DNA of 57,709 nt from Sphingobium sp. WTD-1 (GCF_030128825.1 NZ_CP119130.1:1-57709), one strand, 5' to 3'; numbered from the stretch's first letter, positions 43,701 through 52,772 are shown. Numbers and translations: made by a program. Notes: generated by a model not told the origin, from the letters alone.

Positions 43701-45705
43701 CGCGGTTCTCCTCGCCCATCGGGCGAACCGTCACGACACGCATCATCCCCGCGGTCATGTGATAAAGATTGTGGCAGTGGAACGCCCAGTCGCCGGGCGC
43801 ATCGGCCGTTACGTCGAATGTCATCTTACCGCCGGGCGCCACATTCACCGTGTGCTTGCGAGGCGCGAAGTCGCCATGTCCGGTCACCAGCTCGAAGAAG
43901 TGGCCGTGCAAATGAATTGGGTGCGGCATCATCGTGTCATTGACCAGGGTGACGCGCGCGCGCTCGTCCTTGCGGAACGGGATGGGGTCGGCAGGGTCGC
44001 TCATCTTCTGGCCGTCAAAGCCCCACATGTAGCGCTCCATATTGCCCGTCAGGTGGATCTCCAACTGACGCGACGGGGCGCGAACGTCCGGGTTGCGGTC
44101 GAGCGCGACAAGATCGCGATAAGTGAGCACGCGATGATCCGCGTCCTCCAGCCCCTGCGGCGGCTCGCCCGTGCGGTCCTTCGGCATCGGCGAGATGGTC
44201 TGCACTCCCGGCCCCATCTTGACGCCGGGCGCGTTCTTGGGGTTGCGCATGTTCATGTCCATGCTGCCGCCTGACCCATGATCCATCCCGGCCATGCCGC
44301 CGCTGCTCATCTGACCATGGTCCATGCCCGCCATCCCGGCAGCGCCCGCCGCCATTTGGCTATGGTCCATCCCTGGCATAGCGCCGCTCATCTGGTCGCC
44401 CCCCATCCCAGCCATGCCGGCCATCGCAGCGCCTACCGCCTTCGTTCCGTGATCGGTGGGCTCTTTCCACCCGGTGAGCTTCCACAGGTTGCGCGAGGCA
44501 TTCTGCATCAACGTGGGATCCGGCCCGCGCTTTGCGACCGGGTTCTCGTCCGCCATACCGGACATCCCCTCCATCCCGCTCATGCCGCTCATGTCCATGC
44601 CCATGTCGGTCATGGTCAGCAACGTGCGCGGGCGGAGCGGCGGGACCGGGGCGATCATGCCCTCGCGCGGGGCCAGTGTCGCGCGCCCCATGCCGGATCG
44701 GTCGATCGCCTCGGAAACGAAGCTGTAGGCGCGGTCCTCGGGCGTCACGATCACGTCGAAGGTTTCCGCGACGCCGATCTGGAATTCGTCCACGGTTACC
44801 GGCCGGACGTTCTGGCCGTCGGCCTGCACCACCGTCATCGGCAAGTCAGGGATGCGCACGTTGAAGTTGGTTTGCGCCGCAGCATTGACGATGCGCAGCC
44901 GAACCCGCTCGCCCGGTCGGAAGAGGCCCGTCCAGTTGTCGTAAGGGCCAAAGCCATTGACGAGGAAGGTGTAGGTCGACCCCGTAACATCCGCAATATC
45001 GGCCGGGTCCATGCGCATCTTGCCCCATTCCATCCGATCCTTGAGGCGCATCTCGCGGCCGGCGAGCAGCCCGCTCAGCGTCGGGCGCTGATAGTTGAAA
45101 TAGGCGCCGCCCATCTGCTTGAGCTTGCGGAAAATTTCCTCGCCCGTCATTTCGCTATGGTCGGAGAGGACGATCACATGCTCGCGGTCGAATGCGATCG
45201 GGTCGGGTCCCGCGGGATCGATGACGATGGGGCCGTAGAGCCCGCCCTGCTCCTGCTCGCCCGAGTGGCTGTGGTACCAGTAGGTGCCTGACTGCACGAC
45301 TGGAAATTCGTACACGAAAGTCGAACGTGCCTTGATGCCGGGGAAACTGATGCCCGGCACGCCGTCCATTTGGAACGGCAGAATGAGGCCGTGCCAGTGG
45401 ATCGAGCTATCCTCGTCAAGATTGTTGGTCACCGCGAGCCGGACCTTCTGGCCCTCCTTGAGGCGGACGAGTGGCGCCGGGACCGTGCCGTTCACCCCGA
45501 TCGCGGGCGTTGTAATTCCGTCCATGACCAGCTTCATCCGGTCGATCGTCAGGGCGATTTCCGTGCCCGATACGATCGGCAGCGGCTTGGCGATGCCGCG
45601 CGACACGGGTTGCGCCCAAGCTGGCAGGTAGGCCGACATGGCCAGCGTGCCGCCGAGCATGGCGGTTCCGCGCATCACGTCGCGCCGGTTCAGATTGCGG
45701 CTCAT
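43690..45705 (-). CDS. copA: Periplasmic multicopper oxidase CopA
   Basis: 671 residues from ATG 45705, which opens a twin-arginine signal (LNRRDVMRGTAMLGGTLAMS). Copper-ligand motifs are SIHWHGLILPF near 102, WYHSHSGEQEQ near 145, HPIHLHGHFFEL near 595 and AFHCHNLYHMTAGMMRVV near 643, giving the type 1, 2 and 3 sites. A Met/His-rich insert (MDMSGMSGMEGMSGMADE, MPGMDHSQM) binds extra copper. It oxidises Cu(I) to less toxic Cu(II). An upstream ATG at 45723 is also possible. Confidence 0.93.
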   Translation of the reverse strand: MSRNLNRRDVMRGTAMLGGTLAMSAYLPAWAQPVSRGIAKPLPIVSGTEIALTIDRMKLVMDGITTPAIGVNGTVPAPLVRLKEGQKVRLAVTNNLDEDSSIHWHGLILPFQMDGVPGISFPGIKARSTFVYEFPVVQSGTYWYHSHSGEQEQGGLYGPIVIDPAGPDPIAFDREHVIVLSDHSEMTGEEIFRKLKQMGGAYFNYQRPTLSGLLAGREMRLKDRMEWGKMRMDPADIADVTGSTYTFLVNGFGPYDNWTGLFRPGERVRLRIVNAAAQTNFNVRIPDLPMTVVQADGQNVRPVTVDEFQIGVAETFDVIVTPEDRAYSFVSEAIDRSGMGRATLAPREGMIAPVPPLRPRTLLTMTDMGMDMSGMSGMEGMSGMADENPVAKRGPDPTLMQNASRNLWKLTGWKEPTDHGTKAVGAAMAGMAGMGGDQMSGAMPGMDHSQMAAGAAGMAGMDHGQMSSGGMAGMDHGSGGSMDMNMRNPKNAPGVKMGPGVQTISPMPKDRTGEPPQGLEDADHRVLTYRDLVALDRNPDVRAPSRQLEIHLTGNMERYMWGFDGQKMSDPADPIPFRKDERARVTLVNDTMMPHPIHLHGHFFELVTGHGDFAPRKHTVNVAPGGKMTFDVTADAPGDWAFHCHNLYHMTAGMMRVVTVRPMGEENRDAA

Positions 45706-45793
45706 GCCGTTCTTTCGCTCCATTCAATGCTTGCGGCCGGCGGGAGGGGGCCGCCGTCGTTACCCTTCATTACGCGCGAACCGGCCCATCCCC

Positions 45794-46366
45794 TCATGCG
45801 AAGTCGAAAATTTTCGACAACTTCGCGCGCGCGCGCCGGAGCCGCATCTCTACGGCCTTGCCGCTGATCCCCAGCGCGGCTGCGGTCTCCGCTTCGGACA
45901 AGCCTTCCACGGTCCGCAGCAAGAGCGTCTCCTTGAGCGTTGCCGGCAGCTCGGACACCGCGCGCGAAAGCCGGACTAGTTCCGCGCGGTCGAAGGTTAC
46001 CGCGTCGGCGCCTGGCGCCTCGTCCCACTCACTTTCCATCGTCTCGGGCGGCAGCGAAGAAGCGAACGATAATATCTGGCGTATGCGCCGCCGCCGATGC
46101 CAGTCGCGGCTCTTGTTGATCGCCACGCGGGCCAGCCACGCAGCGAGCGGCCGATCTCCGTCATATCTTGGCAGGTTCTGAAAGGCGGACGCGAAGCATT
46201 CCTGAGTGAGGTCAAGCGCCTCTTCAGCGTCACCGATATGTGCACGGATCAGGCGGTAGACTGGCTCCTGGTGCCGGCGCATGATCTCGGCGAAGGCGGC
46301 CTGACGTCCAGCGAGCGTCAAGGCGGCGAGTTCGCCGTCCGTGCAGGCCGAAAGTTCAAGACTCAC
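45794..46366 (-). CDS. ECF sigma factor (CnrH-like)
   Basis: 190 residues. Region 2 (FAEIMRRHQEPVYRLIRAHI, DLTQECFASAFQNL) and region 4 (LPATLKETLLLRTVEGLSEA, LGISGKAVEMRLRRARAKL) are intact. It is the last gene of a three-gene unit with a CnrX-like sensor and a CnrY-like anti-sigma, joined by 4-bp overlaps. It lies 88 bp upstream of copA, so it probably drives the copper operon. Confidence 0.9.
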   Translation of the reverse strand: MSLELSACTDGELAALTLAGRQAAFAEIMRRHQEPVYRLIRAHIGDAEEALDLTQECFASAFQNLPRYDGDRPLAAWLARVAINKSRDWHRRRRIRQILSFASSLPPETMESEWDEAPGADAVTFDRAELVRLSRAVSELPATLKETLLLRTVEGLSEAETAAALGISGKAVEMRLRRARAKLSKIFDFA

Positions 46367-46806
46367 CGCGCGTCTGCGGTCAGCGCCTTAACCACCGCGC
46401 GGTCGAACGTCCTCGCCTGGTCGGGCCGCAGGATCTGCCGCATCGCGAACATATGGTTCAACGTCTCCTTTTGGAGCTCGCCCATCGCGCCGTGCGAACG
46501 ATCGACGGCCGCCGCGACCTGCGGCCCGTTACCATGTTCGGCCTCGATGGCGTCGGCAAGCCGGGCGTTGTCGGCCCTGAGTTCAAGCTCCAAGGCACGC
46601 CTTCGAACGGCGAAGCGTGACTCCAGCGTCTCGAGCTTGGTCCGTTGAGCTTCGTCCAGCTCGAGCCCGTCGTGGAGCAAGCTATGAAGTTCCACGCCCG
46701 GGCTCGGTGGGGAAGGGAACAACTCGCGCCCAGCCCACACGCCTGCGATCGCTGCCAAGAACACGACGGCCGCGATCAGCATCGTTCTCCGGGCGCTGCC
46801 CGTCAC
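46363..46806 (-). CDS. Periplasmic metal sensor (CnrX/heavy-metal sensor family)
   Basis: 147 residues. One N-terminal membrane anchor (TMLIAAVVFLAAIAGVWAGR) is followed by a helical periplasmic domain with the CnrX-type ligands (VELHSLLHDGLELDEAQRTK, EAEHGNGPQVAAAVDRSHGA, LNHMFAMRQIL). In CnrYXH systems metal binding by CnrX frees the sigma factor from CnrY. The metal here is probably copper, given the genes downstream. Confidence 0.85.
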   Translation of the reverse strand: MTGSARRTMLIAAVVFLAAIAGVWAGRELFPSPPSPGVELHSLLHDGLELDEAQRTKLETLESRFAVRRRALELELRADNARLADAIEAEHGNGPQVAAAVDRSHGAMGELQKETLNHMFAMRQILRPDQARTFDRAVVKALTADAR

Positions 46807-47087
46807 TGGAACGCCAGCAAGGTCGAAGGCGCTAGCGGCGCGGCAGGCCCGAAAGGCGTCAGCGTCGGCATCTGCGCAGGCGCCGCTGCGGACGACAATC
46901 CGCCGCCCACCACTCCCAAGGCGACCGCGCCTACCGCTGCCAGCATGCCAGTCCGCAGTGTCACTCCGCCGCCGGCGCGCCGCTCCGCCGCGATCAACCG
47001 CATGACATCGCCTTCCAGTTCAGCGAGCCGGGGATGAAGCGGCTGCTCGGCAAGGCGGCGCAAGGCGCTGTCCAAATCCATATCCAT
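46803..47087 (-). CDS. CnrY-like anti-sigma factor
   Basis: 94 residues from ATG 47087, seven bases after GGAGG. The cytoplasmic N-terminus (LDSALRRLAEQPLHPRLAEL) resembles CnrY/NccY sigma-binding segments. One membrane helix follows (GMLAAVGAVALGVVGGGL) and then a short periplasmic tail. It overlaps the sensor gene by 4 bases. It should hold the sigma factor inactive at the membrane until metal arrives. Confidence 0.8.
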   Translation of the reverse strand: MDMDLDSALRRLAEQPLHPRLAELEGDVMRLIAAERRAGGGVTLRTGMLAAVGAVALGVVGGGLSSAAAPAQMPTLTPFGPAAPLAPSTLLAFQ

Positions 47088-47667
47088 GTTCATTCCTCCG
47101 CCGTGCTCACATCCTTTACGCACGGCCGGCGAACACCCCTCGAATCCGACGTGAACGAATGTCACTAAGCGGGAACGCCCCCGGGCGCGGCGGCGCACTT
47201 TTCCATTGCGCCCAATCGTTCACAGCTCGCACGCAGGCCGGCGATCCACGCGTCCCTGTTTAAAATTCCCTGATTCACCTCTGTTGGCAGGCCGAGCGCA
47301 GCTAGGGCGGCAACCATGGTGTTCGTCAGGTCAAGCGAGGGGGCGACAATGTGTGCGTGGCGGCTGTGGGCAACGGCATGGCCGTGCATATGTCGACGTT
47401 TGTCGCGACCAGATAGCGCGATTGGCAACAAGCCGCCGATATTGCTCGTGAGCCGGGCAGCGGCACATGACCATTCCGCTGTCCGCAGGAGTTGGGTGAC
47501 GGCAAGCGGAATGGTCCAAGAACGGGCAGCGGCGATAGATCGACACTATCGTCTTCTGGAGGAAATGGAGGGGCCATGTCTGTGTCTGCCCCCCCGCCGA
47601 GGAGGCGGTTTAGTGCGTGCTGAACAACTACGGTGAAAGCATCCAGCACCAAAGGAAAAGCCTTTGT
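47088..47667. other. Intergenic region upstream of the sigma-factor operon
   Basis: 580 bp. It should contain the promoter for the anti-sigma/sensor/sigma genes. A minus-strand open frame 47165-47431 has a tail (LGLPTEVNQGILNRDAWIAG) that could be coding, but I see no family or ribosome site and do not call it a gene. AAAGG-AAAAG-CCTTT at 47651-47665 is a weak hairpin after the receptor gene. Confidence 0.45.
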
Positions 47668-49812
47668 CTAAAAGCTCATTCTAACCGTCGCTCGCGCGGT
47701 TGTCGGCGCACCGGGCATGATGTTGTTGTCGTTGTAGGCGGACGAAAAATAGCCGCTATTAAGGAGGTTCTCGACGTTGATTTGCGCCTCGATGTGGGGG
47801 GTGAGCTTGAAGAACGCGGCGGCATCGACGCGGGTGAACGCAGGCAGGACGGCGGCATTGCTGACCGAGGTGAAACTTTTCGATTGGTGGTAGATACCCG
47901 CCCCGGCCCCGAGGCGAGGGGTGAAATCGTAGCGGGTCCAGAGCGAAGCCTGCTGCTTGGGCACAAGCGGGACCTCGCGGCCGGCAGGAGCCGCACTCGT
48001 TGTCTTGCGGATTTTTGCGTCCTGCAGCGTGTAGCCGGCGCTGATTTGCCATTGGGGTGTGATCGCGCCGTTGAGGCCGATCTCAAGCCCTTTGCTGCGC
48101 TGCGCGCCCGTTAGCACCGTCCGCGTGGCGTCGTTGGGGTCGGTCGCGCGGGTGTTGGTGCGATCGAGCCGGTAGACGGCAGCGGTCAGGTTAAGCGTTG
48201 GGGAAACATCCCATTTGAGGCCGACTTCGTAATTGTCGAACTTCTCTGGTTCCAGCGCGGCGGTTGTTATGTCGAGCGATGAAAACTGATCGCCCGATTG
48301 CGGCAGGAAGGACCGGCTATAGCTGGCGTAGATCGAGACGGGTTGCACCGGCTTCAGCACTACCCCAAGGCGGGGAGACCAGAGGGTGTCGGTCCGGCTA
48401 TAGCTCCGCCCGGCGACGAGATCATCGATGCTGAGCTTGAAGCGGTCGCGGCGAACGCCGCCGATGACATCGACATGTTCGCCGATCGAGATCTGGTCCT
48501 GCACATAGAAGGCCGTGGCGTCGGCATTTGTCCGGATAGACCGGTAGCCGGTGTTGGCGGTGGTGCGCAGCGTGACTGGCGGCACCGTGATTCGGTCAGC
48601 CAACGCGACAAAGACGCGCCGCCCTCCATTGACGATATCACCACTTCCGAAAAAGCCATTGATCCGCTGGTTGCGCGTGCGCTGATCGCCATATTCGAAG
48701 CCGGCGAGCAGCACGTGGCGGACGGGGCCGGTGGTGACGGTCCAGACGAGATCGTTCTGGTTGAGCAGGTTCTTGCGCGTCGTGGGATCGCTATATGCCT
48801 CGAGGCCGACGCTCTGGACGGCGCCGCGCGGGGTGGCCGGGGTTACCGCGAAAGTGTTTCGATAGAGCTTGTCATAATCTCCGTAGAGGACGCGACTGGT
48901 TACGGTCAGGTTGTCGCTAAACCGATGCTCGATGCGCCCGCTTAGGACCTTAGCCTCGAAATCGCTGACGTTGAATCCCGGCACACCAAAAAAGGTATCG
49001 CGAAAACCGGTAAGGGGGCGTGACGGGCTGGTCAGAGAGCCTTGGGCAGCCGAGGGAACGCCTCGATCGATCGTGCGCTTGTCATTGTTGTATTCGAAGC
49101 CCAGGTCGATCCGTGTGGTGCCGCCTAGCGATACGGCAAAGGTCGGATTGATCGCGAGCCGGCGTCCGTCGTAGAAGTCCCGGTTGCTGTTGAACTCCTC
49201 ATAGACGGCGTTCAGTCGAGCCGAGGCGGACTGGCTGATCGGTTGGTTGATGTCGGTGTCGATATACCATGCGCCATATGTATCCGCCGAACCGCTGCTA
49301 CTGATGAAGGCGTTGGCACCGGGGCGCTTGGTGACGCGGTTGACGATCCCACCCCCACCACCGCGGCCGAAGATCATTGCGTTGGGACCTTTCAGGACCT
49401 CGATCCGCTCTGCGTTGTAGAGGCCGCGGTAATATTGCACGTCGTCACGCAGGCCATCGACAAAGAAGTCTGCGGTGCTGTTGTTGCCGCGCAGAATGAT
49501 CTGATCGCGGTGACCCTCACCCTGAGATATCACCGCGCCGGGGACATAGCGAAGCACGTCGGCGATCGAGCGCATAGCTTGATCGTCAATCTGCGCCTCG
49601 GTGATGATCGATGCCGCCTGTGGAACGTCCTTGAGACTGGTCGGAGTGCGGGTGGCGGTGCTGGTCGCATCGACCTGGTAGCCGTCCCGGACGCCGGTGA
49701 CGATGATTGTTTGGCGTGCGTCCGTAGCCGGGGGAGCTGGCTGGTCCTGGGCCGTTGCGGGCACGGCCATTAATCCAAGGCCTAACGCGCCGCTTAATGT
49801 ACTTTTTTTCAT
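47668..49812 (-). CDS. TonB-dependent siderophore receptor
   Basis: 714 residues. Signal peptide (GALGLGLMAVPATA), TonB box QTIIVTGVRDGY, and a plug with RGNNSTADFFVDGLRDDVQY and IEVLKGPNAMIFGRGGGGGI, typical of Fiu/catecholate-type receptors. The barrel ends VRMSF. It imports ferric siderophores with TonB energy. A Fur-like operator overlaps the region just upstream of the start, and GGGGG precedes the ATG. The C-terminal third is closely related to the broken copy at 668-1303. Confidence 0.92.
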   Translation of the reverse strand: MKKSTLSGALGLGLMAVPATAQDQPAPPATDARQTIIVTGVRDGYQVDATSTATRTPTSLKDVPQAASIITEAQIDDQAMRSIADVLRYVPGAVISQGEGHRDQIILRGNNSTADFFVDGLRDDVQYYRGLYNAERIEVLKGPNAMIFGRGGGGGIVNRVTKRPGANAFISSSGSADTYGAWYIDTDINQPISQSASARLNAVYEEFNSNRDFYDGRRLAINPTFAVSLGGTTRIDLGFEYNNDKRTIDRGVPSAAQGSLTSPSRPLTGFRDTFFGVPGFNVSDFEAKVLSGRIEHRFSDNLTVTSRVLYGDYDKLYRNTFAVTPATPRGAVQSVGLEAYSDPTTRKNLLNQNDLVWTVTTGPVRHVLLAGFEYGDQRTRNQRINGFFGSGDIVNGGRRVFVALADRITVPPVTLRTTANTGYRSIRTNADATAFYVQDQISIGEHVDVIGGVRRDRFKLSIDDLVAGRSYSRTDTLWSPRLGVVLKPVQPVSIYASYSRSFLPQSGDQFSSLDITTAALEPEKFDNYEVGLKWDVSPTLNLTAAVYRLDRTNTRATDPNDATRTVLTGAQRSKGLEIGLNGAITPQWQISAGYTLQDAKIRKTTSAAPAGREVPLVPKQQASLWTRYDFTPRLGAGAGIYHQSKSFTSVSNAAVLPAFTRVDAAAFFKLTPHIEAQINVENLLNSGYFSSAYNDNNIMPGAPTTARATVRMSF

Positions 49813-49821
49813 TTTACCCCC

Positions 49822-49839
49822 TTGCGAATCGTTCTCAAT
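49822..49839 (-). promoter_or_regulatory. Fur-like operator
   Basis: TTGCGAATCGTTCTCAAT, read on the minus strand as ATTGAGAACGATTCGCAA, is an imperfect inverted repeat like iron-regulator boxes. It lies within 30 bp of the receptor start. Confidence 0.6.
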
Positions 49840-50063
49840 CTGTGCGCCGCCCTATGATATATGCAACTGCTTCGCAATAGCCGATGTCTGACTTGAAAGT
49901 GCGTGATGAAGGTAATGGTGCGCATCGACCCCCTAAGTTGGAGACGCCCGAACGGTGTGCCGCCAGATCGGTGAGCAAGCCCTGCCGTCGCTCACCAGAT
50001 TAGGGGGCGAGTTCGGGATCTCGGCGCCTGCGGTGGTCGTTTCGCTAGCGTCGCGCCTCTATA

Positions 50064-50085
50064 TGTGATAATGTCCTTTATCACA
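50064..50085. promoter_or_regulatory. Inverted-repeat operator candidate
   Basis: TGTGATAA (50064-50071) and TTATCACA (50078-50085) are exact inverted copies around six bases. The site lies 22 bp upstream of the maintenance-operon start at 50107 and could bind a repressor such as the RHH protein encoded next. Confidence 0.65.
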
Positions 50086-50106
50086 CACTCTAGGGACCAT
50101 GATCGC

Positions 50107-50472
50107 ATGACCGGGACGGCCGCCACGACACCCCCGCAACGTCGCCCCGTCATCCGGGCCGTCAGTTTCGATGAGGCCGGCGCGGCGATCGGCAGCTTGC
50201 TGCCGATCGCGCGGCCGCCCACACGCGCGGCCGAAACCGGCGCATCCGGCAAGGTCGCGGATTTCCTGCTGGCCTGGTGGAACGGCGACGAGTGCGGGCA
50301 TTTCCCGATCATCCACCTTTGCAACGTCGATGCCGTCATTGCCGAGGATATGCTTACGGTCATGGCCTATCTGGCGCAGGAGTCGACCACCTACGCCGAT
50401 GCCTGGGGCTACCGCGACGCGATGGGCGACCTTTGGGTGCGCTATCGCGGCGACCCCGCAGAGAGCGTTTAA
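50107..50472 (+). CDS. Conserved plasmid protein (DUF7673-like)
   Basis: 121 residues from ATG 50107. The core GKVADFLLAWWNGDECGHFP, then IIHLCNVDAVIAEDMLTVMA matches a conserved family seen on proteobacterial plasmids (I recall DUF7673). Its function is unknown. It is the first gene of a rightward set with the RHH protein and integrase. Its stop codon lies in the third CGTTTAAACG palindrome. Confidence 0.65.
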   Translation: MTGTAATTPPQRRPVIRAVSFDEAGAAIGSLLPIARPPTRAAETGASGKVADFLLAWWNGDECGHFPIIHLCNVDAVIAEDMLTVMAYLAQESTTYADAWGYRDAMGDLWVRYRGDPAESV

Positions 50473-50475
50473 ACG
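50466..50475. repeat. CGTTTAAACG palindrome, copy 3
   Basis: Spans the stop codon of the preceding gene and lies 35 bp before the next start. Confidence 0.6.
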
Positions 50476-50509
50476 CCTCCGAAGATCCACCGCAAAAAGG
50501 GATGCCGGC

Positions 50510-50905
50510 ATGATCGAAAATGACGACGAGGCTTTTGCCGACAACTACGCCGAGCGCGACCAAGCCAAGGCGCTGTGCGAGCAGGCGCGCGCGGGCGGGT
50601 TGCGTTTCGAGGCGTATCTACCCGGCGACATGGCCGATTGGCTGTTGGCGCAGGTCGAGCGGGGCCATTTCGTTGATCCGTCCGAGGCGGTGTTCGCGAT
50701 CGTCAAGAACTTTATCGACATGGAGCCGCACCGCGATTTGCGCGACGAGCTGCTACGCCGGATATTAGACGAGTCGGTTGCGCGCGGGCTTGAGGACGTG
50801 AAGGCGGGCCGCGTTCGTCCCGCTGATGAGATGTTTGACGAATTGCGCCGGGAGCTGGCGAAGCCTCGCCCCGAGCCGGCCCGTTGGCAGAAGATCGCAC
50901 GATGA
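50510..50905 (+). CDS. ParD-like ribbon-helix-helix antitoxin-type protein
   Basis: 131 residues from ATG 50510. The middle (FEAYLPGDMADWLLAQVERG, VDPSEAVFAIVKNFIDM) resembles the ParD ribbon-helix-helix DNA-binding fold. The C-terminus (ARGLEDVKAGRVRPADEMFD) resembles the toxin-wrapping helix of such antitoxins. No RelE/ParE toxin follows. Instead its stop overlaps the integrase start (ATGA). It may regulate the recombinase, or its toxin partner may have been lost. Confidence 0.65.
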   Translation: MIENDDEAFADNYAERDQAKALCEQARAGGLRFEAYLPGDMADWLLAQVERGHFVDPSEAVFAIVKNFIDMEPHRDLRDELLRRILDESVARGLEDVKAGRVRPADEMFDELRRELAKPRPEPARWQKIAR

Positions 50906-51864
50906 ACCAGCTCGCCCCCCTGCCCTCGCCGGCGCTGGCGTTGCCGGCCTTGATCGCGGCGGCCGACGACGCCACGCGGCTGCGCTTCCTTGAGTTCTTC
51001 GCCGTCACCATTCGCAACCCGCATACGCGCCGCGCCTATATGCGCGCGGCCGGCGACTTCCTGGCCTGGTGTGAGGCGCGCGGCGTCGCCTCGCTTGAGG
51101 CCGTGCAACCGCTCCACGTCGCGGCCTGGGTCGAGGCGCTGGGGCGCGAGCTGGCCGCGCCCAGCGTCAAGCAGCAGCTCGCCGGCGTGCGCCACCTGTT
51201 CGACTGGCTGGTGACGGGCCATATCGTGCCGGTGAACCCTGCCGGATCGGTGCGCGGGCCGGCGCATAGCCAGCGGCGCGGCAAGACGCCGGTGCTGGCC
51301 CCGGACGAGGCGCGGCGGTTGCTCGACAGCATCGACGTGACCACCCATGCGGGCCTGCGCGACCGCGCCCTGATCGGGTTGATGGTCTATAGTTTCGCGC
51401 GGATCGGCGCGGCGCTAGCGATGCGGGTCGAGGACGTGTTCATGCAGAACAGGCGGCTATGGGTCCGACTGCACGAGAAAGGCGGCAAGCGCCATGAAAT
51501 GCCCTGCCATCACAATCTAGAGGATTATCTGACCGCCTATATCGACGGGTGCGCGCTGCGTGAGGATCGCAAGGGATCGCTGTTCCGCACGATCGCACGC
51601 GGGACTAAGCGACTAAGCGATACCCCCCTGCCCCAAGCCAATGCCTTCGCGATGGTGCGCCGGCGCGCAGGCGCGGCCGAGATCGGGACGGCGATCGGCA
51701 ACCATTCGTTCCGCGCGACCGGAATCACCACCTATCTGAAAAACGGCGGCACGTTGGAGACGGCCGCGACGATGGCGAACCACAGCTCTACCCGCACGAC
51801 CCAGCTCTATGACCGCCGGCCCGATGACGTGACGCTGGACGAGGTGGAGCGGGTGTTGATCTAG
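50902..51864 (+). CDS. Tyrosine recombinase (XerC/D-like)
   Basis: 320 residues from ATG 50902. The N-terminal SAM-like DNA-binding domain is NPHTRRAYMRAAGDFLAW. The catalytic residues are Arg in YSFARIGAALAMRVED near 163, Lys in HEKGGKRHEMP, the His-x-x-Arg box IGNHSFRATGITTYL near 267, a second His in MANHSSTRTTQ and the nucleophile Tyr in QLYDRRPDD near 302. All are present. It probably resolves plasmid multimers, in line with its position in the maintenance block. The stop overlaps the convergent phosphatase gene by 4 bases. Confidence 0.9.
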   Translation: MNQLAPLPSPALALPALIAAADDATRLRFLEFFAVTIRNPHTRRAYMRAAGDFLAWCEARGVASLEAVQPLHVAAWVEALGRELAAPSVKQQLAGVRHLFDWLVTGHIVPVNPAGSVRGPAHSQRRGKTPVLAPDEARRLLDSIDVTTHAGLRDRALIGLMVYSFARIGAALAMRVEDVFMQNRRLWVRLHEKGGKRHEMPCHHNLEDYLTAYIDGCALREDRKGSLFRTIARGTKRLSDTPLPQANAFAMVRRRAGAAEIGTAIGNHSFRATGITTYLKNGGTLETAATMANHSSTRTTQLYDRRPDDVTLDEVERVLI

Positions 51865-52490
51865 GCGGCGATCGCTGGCGCACATCCCCAGCGCCCGCCC
51901 TGCCAATGGAACCCTACCTGCTGCGCGTTGCTGATCGCGGGCGGCTCGCCCTTGTGCCAGAAACCGAGCATCTTGCCCCGATCGTCCAGATGAGCGTCGG
52001 CGACGATCGCGCGCGCGGCCTGGATGAATTGCCCATGCCCGAACACATAGACCAGCGAAGCGGCCGGCATGGCGGCGAGGCGGGCAAGCGCCGACTCGCA
52101 GCGCCGGAGCAGATTGGCGAAGCTCTCCGCCCCCTCCCCGTCGCAATAATCAGGATCGGCCTCGCTCCAATAGCGTTCGAGGTGCGGCATCCGCTCGGCG
52201 CTGCGCGTGCCGTTCCAGCGCGCCGGTTGCAGATAGGTGAACTCTTCTATCGGCCAGACTTCGACCGGGACGCCGGGGAAGCGCGCGATCGTCGGCGCGG
52301 CCGTCTGCCGGGTGCGGGTATAGGGCGACGTGACGATGAGCGCGGGCGCTTGCGTCCAGCTCGCCGCGACCTGGCGCGCTTGTTCGTGGCCGTGCTCCGT
52401 CAGCTCGATCGTCGCGAGATCGCGACACGGCACGCCGGCGTTGCCTGTAGATTCGCCGTGGCGGATGAAGATCGCCCGCATATGCGTCAT
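51861..52490 (-). CDS. Histidine phosphatase family protein
   Basis: 209 residues. RHGESTGNAG near the start gives the catalytic RHG motif. VTSPYTRTRQTAAPT supplies the second Arg, and VYVFGHGQFIQAARAIV supplies the second His. This is a phosphoglycerate-mutase-like fold that removes phosphate from small molecules or proteins. It starts right after the YafQ toxin stop, so it is in the same operon. Its link to plasmid maintenance is not obvious. ATG 52481 (MRAIFIRHGES) is an alternative start. Confidence 0.88.
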   Translation of the reverse strand: MTHMRAIFIRHGESTGNAGVPCRDLATIELTEHGHEQARQVAASWTQAPALIVTSPYTRTRQTAAPTIARFPGVPVEVWPIEEFTYLQPARWNGTRSAERMPHLERYWSEADPDYCDGEGAESFANLLRRCESALARLAAMPAASLVYVFGHGQFIQAARAIVADAHLDDRGKMLGFWHKGEPPAISNAQQVGFHWQGGRWGCAPAIAA

Positions 52491-52772
52491 CTATCCGAAT
52501 ACCTCGCTATGCGAGCCAAGGCGCGCGAGGCGCAGCGTTTCGTCGTCGGGCTTGGCGTAGATCAGCACCAGATCGGGCTTGACGTGGCAATCGCGGTAGC
52601 CCGCCCAATCGCCGCTCAGATCATGGTCGCGGTATTTGGGATCAAGCGGCGTGTCGGTCGCGAGCGCGGCCAGGACGGGCAGAAGATCGGCATCGAGGGT
52701 CGCTCGATGTCGGCCCTTTGATTCCCGCTTGTAGTCGCGCTTGAACCGGGTCGAACGATCAATCGTCCGCAT
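52491..52772 (-). CDS. yafQ: YafQ/RelE-type mRNA interferase toxin
   Basis: 93 residues. TRFKRDYKRESKGRHRATLD, then LPVLAALATDTPLDPKYRDH and LSGDWAGYRDCHVKPDLVLI, with a C-terminal LARLGSHSEVFG, match YafQ. The catalytic-type residues His and Phe at the C-terminus are present. It cleaves mRNA on the ribosome. The gene overlaps the upstream antitoxin by 14 bases. Confidence 0.92.
   Translation of the reverse strand: MRTIDRSTRFKRDYKRESKGRHRATLDADLLPVLAALATDTPLDPKYRDHDLSGDWAGYRDCHVKPDLVLIYAKPDDETLRLARLGSHSEVFG

Noticed and set aside
47165..47431. 88-codon minus-strand open frame upstream of the anti-sigma gene
   Set aside because: The tail looks mildly coding, but there is no ribosome site, no family likeness, and competing frames cover the same bases. 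Listed only in the intergenic entry.
668..48303. Exact 47,000-base offset between the two receptor tails (668 and 47668)
   Set aside because: Numerical coincidence that depends on where the circle was opened. The sequences are diverged and the rest of the regions are unrelated.
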